This document shows, in pieces, positions 15,175 through 22,297 of a stretch of DNA of 37,351 bases (its first letter is position 1; each line of letters opens with the position of its first letter). A model generated the notes under the pieces. It worked only from the letters and a program-made list of their open reading frames with translations. It did not search any database and had not been told where the DNA came from. The DNA comes from Myxococcales bacterium (lineage in GTDB: Bacteria; Myxococcota_A; Polyangia; DRWM01; JAAZOP01), in assembly GCA_012797735.1 (NCBI GenBank), contig JAAZOP010000373.1, forward strand, positions 1 through 37,351, read 5' to 3'. The translations under genes and the position numbers were made by a program.

Positions 15175-17132
15175 GACGGCACCTCCGCCCCGGCGGGACC
15201 GGCCGCGGCGCCGATCTCCTCCCGCCGCAGCCGGGCCCGCCGCTTCCAGATCGCGTGGGGGATGATCAGGAAGGCGAAGATCACGCCGAGCATCACGATG
15301 CGCACGAGCCAGATGTAGGGCGCGCGGTTCCAAGCCTCGAGCTGCAGGCGAACCGGGCGCGACGCGGCGCCCGCCGGCGCCTGCCGTTCCGCGTCCGAGG
15401 GTTCGTAGTGGAACCCCTCCAGCGCCAGCCAGCGTTCGAGCGCCGCCGCGTCGAGCACCTGGAGCAGGGTCGGGTCGGCGGAGAAGGACCGGATGCGGAG
15501 GCGGCCGTCCGCCGCGATCTCCGCCTCGGCCCAGCCGAACAGGTCGTGCTCCACCGCCTCGACCTGCGCGGCGACCGCGGTCCGGTACTGGTCGGCGCTG
15601 CGGGCGTCGCCGCCGGGAGCCGGCTCGGCGGGGGCGAGCGCCGGTCCGCGGGCGAAGTGTCCGCGAAACGAAGCGACGTCGGCCACCGCGTAGGAGACAC
15701 GGGGCCGCGGGACGAGCAGGTCCTGGGCGATGGCATCGACGAACCACCAGCAGAAGATGACGGCGAGCAGCGCGGGCGTCACGTACTTCATCACGAGCCG
15801 GAAAACGCGCGGCACGCGGATCAGGGCGCCGAGGTGCAGTTCGTCCCAGCCGCGCCGCAGGCCGAAGATCCAGGCGAACAGCACCGACTCGATCAGGGCG
15901 AAGACGACCAGCCCGAGCGTTCCGGCCCAGAAGTCGAGCTCGTCCAGCGCGCCGTAGCGGTAGAAGAAGAGGATCGGGATCGTGCCGAGGATCCACATCA
16001 GGCCGACGATCATCGCGGCGGCCGGGCGCGGCAGCTTGGCCTCGTCCTCGAAGAACGCCATCACCGGCTGGGCCACGCCGACCGACGAGGTGAAGGCGGC
16101 GAAGAACAGCAGGAGGAACCAGATCGTGCCGAAGAACTCCAGCCCAGGGAACGACCGGAGCACCTCGGGCATCGCCACCATGCCGATCGAGAAACTGCCG
16201 CTGGCCGCGATCTCCGGCACCTGGTCGGCGCCGAAGAACAGGGCGCAGGCAGGAATCGCGATCAACGACCCGAAGATCACCTCGACGAACTCGTTGGCCG
16301 CGACCGTCGTCAGCCCCGACAGCGCCACGTCGTCGTTGTCCCGCAGGTAGCTCGCGTAGCACTCGAGCGAGCCGAAGCCGACCGAGAGGGTGAAGAAGAT
16401 CTGCCCGGCGGCGGCCACCCACACCTTGGGCGTGGACAGCATCCCGAAGTCGGGCGTCCAGAGGAACTGCAGGCCGTCCCAGATCGAGCCGCGCCCCTCG
16501 CCGAGCGTGAACATGCGCACGACGAGCACCAGGCAGAACAGGAACAGCGCCGGCATCGCGATCTTCGCCAGCAGCTCGATCCCCTTCGCCACGCCCCGGT
16601 ACAGGATCCAGACGTTGAGCAGCACCGTGATGACCGCGAAGGTGATGGCCGCATTGAAGCCCGGGAAGTACGAAGTGGTCGTCGTGTTGCCGAGGAACTC
16701 GTCCAGGTACGTGCGCAGGTGCACCGCGCGCCCGGCGGTGCTGAGGTAGTCCCCCGATAGCGAGAACCACGCGTATCCGAGGCACCAGCTCTCGATGTAG
16801 GTGTAGTACAGGCAGAACAGGAGCGGGAGCGCGATGCCGATCACCCCGAGGTACTTGGCGGCGGGGTGGCGCCACATCCGGTCGAACATGCCCGGCGTCG
16901 AGCCGTGTCCGAAGCGGCCGCCGAACCGCCCGATCGTCCAGGCGATCCACATCATCGGCAGGCCGAACAGCAGCAGCGAGACGACGTAGGGGATCATGAA
17001 CGCCCCGCCGCCGTTCTGCGCGGCCTGGGCCGGGAAACGCAGCAGGTTGCCGATGCCGACCGCGTTGCCCGCCGCAGCGAGGATCAGGCCCCACCGGCTG
17101 CCCCACGATTCGCGCTGTTCCAGCTCCGCCAT
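15171..17132 (-). CDS. Sodium-dependent (NSS/SNF-type) amino acid transporter with large extra soluble domain
   Basis: 653 aa, inner membrane. TM1 has the Na+/substrate-site signature GNAVGIGNLLRFPAQAAQNG (22-41), followed by the usual series of TM helices (e.g. AFMIPYVVSLLLFGLPMMWI, AGQIFFTLSVGFGSLECYASY, FAAFTSSVGVAQPVMAFFED). Family: Na+-coupled neurotransmitter/amino-acid symporters (LeuT fold). Bacterial members are usually 450-510 aa. Here a hydrophilic ~120-residue stretch (~472-595) with an alpha/beta look lies between the last core helices and a final TM helix (APYIWLVRIVMLGVIFAFLII). Substrate unknown. Followed by two overlapping small membrane genes. Confidence 0.88.
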   Translation of the reverse strand: MAELEQRESWGSRWGLILAAAGNAVGIGNLLRFPAQAAQNGGGAFMIPYVVSLLLFGLPMMWIAWTIGRFGGRFGHGSTPGMFDRMWRHPAAKYLGVIGIALPLLFCLYYTYIESWCLGYAWFSLSGDYLSTAGRAVHLRTYLDEFLGNTTTTSYFPGFNAAITFAVITVLLNVWILYRGVAKGIELLAKIAMPALFLFCLVLVVRMFTLGEGRGSIWDGLQFLWTPDFGMLSTPKVWVAAAGQIFFTLSVGFGSLECYASYLRDNDDVALSGLTTVAANEFVEVIFGSLIAIPACALFFGADQVPEIAASGSFSIGMVAMPEVLRSFPGLEFFGTIWFLLLFFAAFTSSVGVAQPVMAFFEDEAKLPRPAAAMIVGLMWILGTIPILFFYRYGALDELDFWAGTLGLVVFALIESVLFAWIFGLRRGWDELHLGALIRVPRVFRLVMKYVTPALLAVIFCWWFVDAIAQDLLVPRPRVSYAVADVASFRGHFARGPALAPAEPAPGGDARSADQYRTAVAAQVEAVEHDLFGWAEAEIAADGRLRIRSFSADPTLLQVLDAAALERWLALEGFHYEPSDAERQAPAGAASRPVRLQLEAWNRAPYIWLVRIVMLGVIFAFLIIPHAIWKRRARLRREEIGAAAGPAGAEVPS

Positions 17133-17170
17133 GCGGCCGTCCCTCCCGCACCGTCGCGCCGATCGGCCGC

Positions 17171-17200
17171 AGCCTAGGAAGAACCGGTCGTCCGGATCAA
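17171..17200 (-). promoter_or_regulatory. Candidate promoter of the NSS symporter operon
   Basis: On the minus strand TTGATC (17200-17195), 18-bp spacer, TAGGCT (17176-17171). A GGGAGGGACG SD lies near the ATG at 17132. The spacer length and -10 box are very close to those of the RHH/lepB promoter. Confidence 0.5.
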
Positions 17201-17237
17201 GAGCCGCGTGCGGCGGCGCCGCGGGCGAAGGTCGGCC

Positions 17238-18590
17238 CTACGGGGCGTTCGGAACCGGACGGGCCAGATCCTCCAGGCACTGCCGCTGCTGCGGCGTCAG
17301 CCGCTCCGCGTCCGCCTGGACCGCCGCGTGGATGGAAATGCCGATTCGATCGGTCTCCACCGTGCGGCGCGCGTTCGACCACCAGATGAACATCGCCTTG
17401 CCCTTGATGCGGGCGAAGGGGACGGGCCCCCAGAACCGGGAGTCGTTCGAGTTGTCGCGGTTGTCCCCCATCACGAACACGTGTCCCGGCGGGACGACGA
17501 AGCCGCCCCGCGCGGCGTCAGGGGTGCCCCGCCGCGGATACGGCCGGCTGTGCAGGTCCCCCCCGGTGACCAGCAGCAACCCGCCCCCGACGTCCCGGAC
17601 GCCCGGCCGACCGCCGGAGCCGGCCCCGACGCCCGGGTCGTGGATCTGGCGCACCGTGTACCGCACGTCGCCCAGTCGTTCCACGAACAGGTCGAACGTG
17701 GCCTTCGGCGAGCGCGGGTCGTCGCCCTGCGGCGCGCGGATCGAACCCAGGGGGCAGCGGCGCACCGTCTGTCCGTTGATGCGCAACGTCCCGTCCGCCT
17801 CGACCTCGATCCGGTCGCCCTCCACGCCGACGACCCGCTTGATGAACGCGTCGGGGCCCTGCGTCGGCTCGTCGAACACCACGACGTCCCCGCGGTGCGG
17901 CGCGTCGTAGCGCACGGGCAGCCAGTCCGTGAACGGAAAGCGGATCCCGTACTCCAGCTTGTTGACGAAGATGTGGTCGCCGACCTCGAGCGTCGGCAGC
18001 ATCGACCCCGAGGGGATCTTGAACGCCTCGACGACCGACTCCCGCAGCACGAAGGCGGCCAGCACGGCAAGCCCGATCTGGCCGGCGTATTCGACGTAGA
18101 CGCTGTACTTCATGAAGCCGAGGTGCCGGTCGAACAGCGCCTCGAGCCGCTCCAGCGGTCCGTGCAGCTCCTCGGCCGCCAGCCGGTCCTTCATCGCGTC
18201 GCGCAAGGTCCGGACCGCCTCCTCGACCTCCCGCGCCGCCCCCCCGCTCAGCCGGCCGCGGTACCACGGCCGGCGCAGGGCCCGCTGCGCCAGGCGCCGG
18301 AGCTGCGCGGCGTGGCGCCGGATCTGCCGGCGCTTGTACCCCGGTTCGTTCGCCACCCACTTCCACAACGGCAGGTGCTCCCGGATCCCGTAGGCGCCAT
18401 AGGCCAACGCCGCGAAACCCAGCAGCAACTGCCACGGCGCGATCCCCTCCAGATAGCCCCGCTGGACCAGCAGGATATTGATGCCGACGCTGCACAACGC
18501 GGGCAGCAGGCCGATCCAGACCGCGAGCCAGAGCCAGACGCCGGCCGTGCGCAGGCCGCGCCGCCAGCGCGGGTCGTCGCGGGCCGTCAC
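17238..18590 (-). CDS. lepB: Signal peptidase I with N-terminal membrane/cytoplasmic extension
   Basis: 450 aa, longer than most (E. coli 324). GTG start at 18590 overlaps the RHH stop (GTGA). Residues ~18-70 hold two TM segments, ~85-155 form a charged helical cytoplasmic region, and a further TM (~172-182) leads into the S26 catalytic domain: FKIPSGSMLPTLEVGDHIFV with nucleophile Ser196, general base Lys251 in AFIKRVVGVEGD, and the C-terminal box GHVFVMGDNRDNSNDSRFWG. It cleaves signal peptides from exported proteins on the periplasmic face; the many lipoprotein precursors here would use LspA instead. A Gly/Arg-rich loop precedes the GDNRDNSNDSR box. Confidence 0.95.
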   Translation of the reverse strand: MTARDDPRWRRGLRTAGVWLWLAVWIGLLPALCSVGINILLVQRGYLEGIAPWQLLLGFAALAYGAYGIREHLPLWKWVANEPGYKRRQIRRHAAQLRRLAQRALRRPWYRGRLSGGAAREVEEAVRTLRDAMKDRLAAEELHGPLERLEALFDRHLGFMKYSVYVEYAGQIGLAVLAAFVLRESVVEAFKIPSGSMLPTLEVGDHIFVNKLEYGIRFPFTDWLPVRYDAPHRGDVVVFDEPTQGPDAFIKRVVGVEGDRIEVEADGTLRINGQTVRRCPLGSIRAPQGDDPRSPKATFDLFVERLGDVRYTVRQIHDPGVGAGSGGRPGVRDVGGGLLLVTGGDLHSRPYPRRGTPDAARGGFVVPPGHVFVMGDNRDNSNDSRFWGPVPFARIKGKAMFIWWSNARRTVETDRIGISIHAAVQADAERLTPQQRQCLEDLARPVPNAP

Positions 18591-18814
18591 CGGCCGTTCT
18601 CCGCCCCGGCGCGCGTCCGGCGGCGCCCGGGCTCCTCGAAACCCGGGATCGTGACCTGGCCGGGCAGCACGTCCGCATGCCGCTCCAGGATCAGGTCGAT
18701 GCCCTCGCGGACGTACTCGGCCACCGGCACCTTCGTCCGCTCGTGGAGCGACCGGAGCGCCTCCGCCTGCTCCGGCGTGAGATAAACCGTCGTCGGGATC
18801 TTCTTCCTCGCCAT
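18587..18814 (-). CDS. Ribbon-helix-helix DNA-binding protein
   Basis: 75 aa. MARKKIPTTVYLTPEQAEAL gives the DNA-contacting beta strand and first helix, and LHERTKVPVAEYVREGIDLILERH the second helix of a MetJ/Arc/CopG-type fold; residues ~50-75 are a disordered basic tail. I recall near-identical proteins as widespread in Myxococcota. The ATG at 18814 is preferred; an in-frame GTG at 18829 is possible and neither has a clear SD. Its stop overlaps the lepB GTG, so the two are translated together, and it may autoregulate the shared promoter. Confidence 0.85.
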   Translation of the reverse strand: MARKKIPTTVYLTPEQAEALRSLHERTKVPVAEYVREGIDLILERHADVLPGQVTIPGFEEPGRRRTRAGAENGR

Positions 18815-18859
18815 CGTCGAGCCGTCCACCGGAGGTGCTGGCGCCGCCGGCCGCCCGGG

Positions 18860-18889
18860 AACCTAGGAGAACGGTCCAAAGGATGTCAA
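18860..18889 (-). promoter_or_regulatory. Strong candidate promoter of the RHH-lepB operon
   Basis: On the minus strand a perfect TTGACA (18889-18884), 18-bp spacer, TAGGTT (18865-18860), about 46 nt before the RHH ATG. This is the best sigma-70-like match in the window. It overlaps the 5' end of the plus-strand winged-helix remnant. Confidence 0.6.
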
Positions 18890-19029
18890 GGAGTGCCGCG
18901 CACGGCATCCTGCACAAGGTCCCCAAGAGCCACCGCTACCAGGTCAGCCCGAAGGGCCGCGAGATCCTGACCGCCGTTCTCGCCGCCCATCACGGCTCGC
19001 TCCACAAACTCACCCAACTCGCCGCGTGA
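18883..19029 (+). pseudogene. Remnant: C-terminal piece of a winged-helix-like protein
   Basis: 48 codons from ATG 18883: the part HGILHKVPKSHRYQVSPKGR followed by EILTAVLAAHHGSLHKLTQLAA resembles, from memory, the C-terminal end of a MarR/winged-helix-like family common in Myxococcota, Planctomycetes and Acidobacteria, often found as scattered fragments. The N-terminal bulk is absent, and the start lies on top of the RHH promoter, so this is probably a decayed copy rather than an active gene. It could instead be a true 48-aa protein. Confidence 0.45.
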
Positions 19030-19052
19030 GCTCGAACAGGCCGGAAAACCCC

Positions 19053-19073
19053 GGCGCGGCGCCTCGCCGCGCC
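19053..19073. terminator. Strong short hairpin after the remnant
   Basis: GGCGCGGCG (19053-19061) and CGCCGCGCC (19065-19073) form a perfect 9-bp GC stem with a 3-nt loop 24 bp after the remnant stop. No T-tract follows. Terminator or RNA-stability hairpin. Confidence 0.35.
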
Positions 19074-19207
19074 AGGGCATCCGCGCCCGGACCTTCTCCA
19101 CCTCCCCAGCCGACCTCTCCACCTCTCCTCGTCCGGTCCGGAAAAGACCGACGCGTCGTCACGAACCGCGGGATTCGTAGCACAGTACGGCGCGGGAGGT
19201 GTCCGCC

Positions 19208-19657
19208 GTGGTGCAGACGAAGAAGCCGTCCTCTCCGACCGCCTCCGGGCGTGCGCCGAAGCTGCTGGTGCTCGGCCCGGCGACGATCGATCCGGGGATG
19301 CTCGAGACCTTCCCGGACGAGGAGGCCGGGCGCGAGGTGGTCGTCGAGACCGACACCGACGAGTTCACCGCGGTCTGTCCCTGGTCCGGGCTGCCCGACT
19401 TCGGCAGCGTCCGCATCCGCTACGTCCCGCGCCGGCGGATCCTCGAGCTGCGCTCGTTCAAGTACTACCTGCTGACGTACCGCAACGTCGGCATCTACCA
19501 GGAGCACGCCGCGCGGCGGATGCTGCGCGACCTGGTCCGGGCGGTGCGACCGGCCTGGATGGAACTGGAGCTGGAGTACCGCGTGCGCGGGGGCGTCCAC
19601 ACCGTGTGCCGCGCCCGGCACGGGCGCGTTCCGCCGCGCAGGGTCAGGCGCGGCTGA
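19208..19657 (+). CDS. queF: NADPH-dependent 7-cyano-7-deazaguanine reductase (QueF)
   Basis: 149 aa, matches the short unimodular (YkvM-type) QueF that reduces preQ0 to preQ1 in queuosine synthesis. CPWSGLPDFG supplies the thioimide-forming Cys57 and catalytic Asp64, and LELRSFKYYLLTYRNVGIYQEH is the substrate/NADPH-binding block with Glu80. The usual Lys of the ExKS motif is Arg82. An in-frame GTG at 19199 exists, but GTG 19208 is preferred because GGGAGGT sits about 7 bp upstream. Other queuosine genes are not visible here. The 3' end overlaps the converging GH57 gene by 14 bp. Confidence 0.92.
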   Translation: MVQTKKPSSPTASGRAPKLLVLGPATIDPGMLETFPDEEAGREVVVETDTDEFTAVCPWSGLPDFGSVRIRYVPRRRILELRSFKYYLLTYRNVGIYQEHAARRMLRDLVRAVRPAWMELELEYRVRGGVHTVCRARHGRVPPRRVRRG

Positions 19658-22127
19658 CCCTCCCGAGCTCGAATTGCAGGCGGTCGGCCAGCCGCAGCGC
19701 CTCGGACGACATCGCCCGCCGAGTCTCCGCGTCCGGCGGCAGCCGCGACGCCCACGTCGGCTCGGTCAGCACCCGGAAGGCCACGCTCTGCACGCGCCAC
19801 AGGTCGATCTCGACGCCCAGATCGCGCGCCAAGTCGAGCAGGGCGTGGAGCGCGACGAGGGTCTGGGGCCGGGGGGCGTCGCCGAGCCGCCGCAACTGCG
19901 CCAGCAGCGCGTCGTGCAACGCCCGCCGCAGGCGCGGCTCGGCCGCCCGCAGGCGCCAAGTGCGCGCCTGGTTCGCCAGTCGCGCCGCCTCCTCGACCAG
20001 CGTCGCCACGGCCTGCGGCTCCGCCGGCTCCGAGGTCCCCAGCGCCTCCACCAGCCGCTCGGCCTCGGAGGCCAGCCCGAACGCGGCGGCCAGCCGCATC
20101 GTGTCGGGCAGCGGGTAGTTCGACCCGACCAGGTAGGTCAACAGTCGGCCGTGCTCGCGGTAGAACCGCAGGTGGGCCGCGCGCAGGTCGTCCAGCGTCT
20201 CCCGGACCACGCGGTCGAGGATCCGGCGCCGCTCCTCGAGGAAGGCGTCGCGCAGCGTGAACGCACCCTCCTCGCCGAAGCGGCGGTTGAGCGCGGTCAC
20301 GACGTCGGAGAGCGAGCCCCGGTCGTAGACGCCCAGCAGCTCGTCGCGCAGCGCCCGGAACTCCGCGGGGTCCGAGGCCGGCCCCACCGAGCAGCGGAAG
20401 TCGTGCCCGCCGAAGTGCAGCACCGCCACCGTCACCTCCTCGGACTCCTCCGTGTGGCGGGAGGTGACCCGGCAGCGGCCGACCCCCAGACGAGTCCCCG
20501 CGTGCTCGGCGACCGAACGCTCGATCGTCCGCACGGTGTACGCATAGACAGTCCGCTCGGCGGCGCCGTTGGCGTCGAGCGCTCCGGCGATGGCGTGGTG
20601 CGCGGCGACGCGGCGGAGGTCGGTGGCGAGCGGCCGGACGCGCCGCTCGTACAGGTCGGCCCCGGACCACCCGGCCGGGTCGTTGCAGCGGGCCCCGGCC
20701 AGCGCGCGCACCAGCGGCCCCTCCAGGTCCTCGCCGGACAGCTCGGCGGCCAGGCGTGCGGCCCGGCAGGCGTACTTCAGCACCTGCACCGCCTCGAGAC
20801 CCGCCAGGTCGTCGAAGAACCAGCCGCAGCTCGTGAACATCAGCAGGCCGTGGCGCTGCATCTCGAGGGCGCGCAGGGCGGCGGTGCGGCCGGCGGGGTC
20901 GAGCGGTCCGCGGGCATGGCGGGCCAGGAAGGCGTCGACGGTCGCGGGGCTGCGGTCGAGCACGACCTCGATGTAGGCATCACGGGCGGCCCACGGGTCG
21001 GCGAGCACCCGCCCGCCGTGCGTCTCGAACACCGCGTCCAGGCGTTCCTTCAGCGCATCGAGCGCGGAGCGCAGGACGGCGCGCCAGGCCTGGTTCCAAC
21101 CGGGGCCGCCGCCGATGTGGCAGCCGCAGTCCGACCGCCAGCGTTCGACGCCGTGGAAGCACGACCAGCTCGACCGCTCGTGGATCCGCACCCGCAACCG
21201 CGGCGGGGCGATCTCCAGGAAACGGCCGTGATTGATCGGGTGCACGCCGAGGTCCGGGAGCCGGCGCAGGGCGTAGGCCAGCGCCATGTCGCCGAAACGA
21301 TGGTGGTGGCCGTAGCTCTCGCCGTCCGTCGCGACGTGCGCCAGACGCGGACCGGCCGCGCCCTTGGACGGCACGAGCGCGGCGAGGCGGTGGGCGAACG
21401 CCTCGCCGTCGTCCAGCAGCCGCTCGAAGGCGATCCCGTGCGCCACCGGCCCGTCGTAGAAGAAGACGGCGATCGAGCGTCCGGAGGGGAGGTCGCAGCG
21501 GTAGGCCTGGGTCGCGTCGAGCGCGTGTTCATCGACGCGCGTCCACTCGTCGAGGTCGAGCGGCGCGACCTCCTTGGCCTGGCGAGGCGAGAGGATCGTG
21601 AACGCGATGCCGTGCTCGGCCAGCGTCTCCAGGGTCGGGGTATCGACGGCGGTCTCCGGCAGCCACAGCCCCTCGGGGGCGCGGCCGAAGCGCCGGCGGA
21701 AGTCGGCGATGCCCCAGCGCACCTGGGTCGCGCGGTCGCGGGGCGAGGCCAGGGGGAGGATCGCGTGGTTGTAGGCCTGGGCGACGGCGTTGCCATGTCC
21801 GCCGAGCCGCAGGGCGCTCTGCCGGTCGGCCTCGAGGATCTCGCGGTAGGTTTCCGGGTCGTGCCGATCGAGCCACGCCAGCAGGGTGGGGCCGAAGTTG
21901 AAGGAGATGTGGTCGTAGTTGCGGACGATCGCGGTCAGGCGGCCCTCGGCGGTCTGCAGTCGCGCGGCGGCGTTCGCCGCGTAGCACTCGGCCGTGATCC
22001 GCTCGTTCCAGTCGTGGTACGGCGTCGCGGAGTCCTCGACCTCCACGGCATCGAGCCACGGGTTCTCGCGCGGAGGCTGGTAGAAGTGGCCGTGGATGCA
22101 GGCGTAGCGTTCCGTGCGCCGCGTCAT
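19644..22127 (-). CDS. GH57-type glycoside hydrolase with DUF3536 region
   Basis: 827 aa. RYACIHGHFYQPPRENPW (from residue 7) and the GH57 landmarks WNERITAECY, FNFGPTLLAWL, GHGNAVAQAYNHAILP, WLPETAVD (155-162; the Glu corresponds to a conserved GH57 acid) and ATDGESYGHHHRFGD are clear. CFHGVERWRSDCGCHIGG and MFTSCGWFFDDLAGLE are typical of the large DUF3536-bearing subgroup. Likely a cytoplasmic alpha-glucan-acting enzyme; exact substrate not assigned. No signal peptide. The ATG at 22127 starts the homologous region and has no SD; a -10-like TATCCT lies 8 bp before it. Single-gene unit, 14-bp tail overlap with queF. Confidence 0.88.
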   Translation of the reverse strand: MTRRTERYACIHGHFYQPPRENPWLDAVEVEDSATPYHDWNERITAECYAANAAARLQTAEGRLTAIVRNYDHISFNFGPTLLAWLDRHDPETYREILEADRQSALRLGGHGNAVAQAYNHAILPLASPRDRATQVRWGIADFRRRFGRAPEGLWLPETAVDTPTLETLAEHGIAFTILSPRQAKEVAPLDLDEWTRVDEHALDATQAYRCDLPSGRSIAVFFYDGPVAHGIAFERLLDDGEAFAHRLAALVPSKGAAGPRLAHVATDGESYGHHHRFGDMALAYALRRLPDLGVHPINHGRFLEIAPPRLRVRIHERSSWSCFHGVERWRSDCGCHIGGGPGWNQAWRAVLRSALDALKERLDAVFETHGGRVLADPWAARDAYIEVVLDRSPATVDAFLARHARGPLDPAGRTAALRALEMQRHGLLMFTSCGWFFDDLAGLEAVQVLKYACRAARLAAELSGEDLEGPLVRALAGARCNDPAGWSGADLYERRVRPLATDLRRVAAHHAIAGALDANGAAERTVYAYTVRTIERSVAEHAGTRLGVGRCRVTSRHTEESEEVTVAVLHFGGHDFRCSVGPASDPAEFRALRDELLGVYDRGSLSDVVTALNRRFGEEGAFTLRDAFLEERRRILDRVVRETLDDLRAAHLRFYREHGRLLTYLVGSNYPLPDTMRLAAAFGLASEAERLVEALGTSEPAEPQAVATLVEEAARLANQARTWRLRAAEPRLRRALHDALLAQLRRLGDAPRPQTLVALHALLDLARDLGVEIDLWRVQSVAFRVLTEPTWASRLPPDAETRRAMSSEALRLADRLQFELGRVSRA

Positions 22128-22135
22128 GGTCGAGC

Positions 22136-22164
22136 AGGATACCGCGACCCCGACCGGAGGCCAA
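22136..22164 (-). promoter_or_regulatory. Candidate promoter of the GH57 gene
   Basis: On the minus strand TTGGCC (22164-22159), 17-bp spacer, TATCCT (22141-22136), then 8 bp to the ATG at 22127. The geometry predicts transcription starting at or next to the start codon. Confidence 0.4.
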
Positions 22165-22236
22165 CGGCCGGGCGCACCTCCGCCGCTGGCCGGCGATGCG
22201 GACTTCGGCGACACCCTGGGGGATGCGAGGAGCCGC

Positions 22237-22265
22237 TTGAAACGGGGGGCGGTTGGGAGTATGCG
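22237..22265 (+). promoter_or_regulatory. Candidate promoter of the acyl-CoA operon
   Basis: TTGAAA (22237-22242), 17-bp spacer, TATGCG (22260-22265). An AAGGAG SD and the ATG at 22298 follow. Confidence 0.4.
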
Positions 22266-22297
22266 CGAGGAGGGACGGGGAGCGAAGGAGCCTTGGA

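Noticed and set aside
19644-19657. 14-bp overlap of queF and GH57 3' ends as a frameshift or assembly error
   Set aside because: Both proteins end plausibly and short convergent overlaps are common in such compact genomes.
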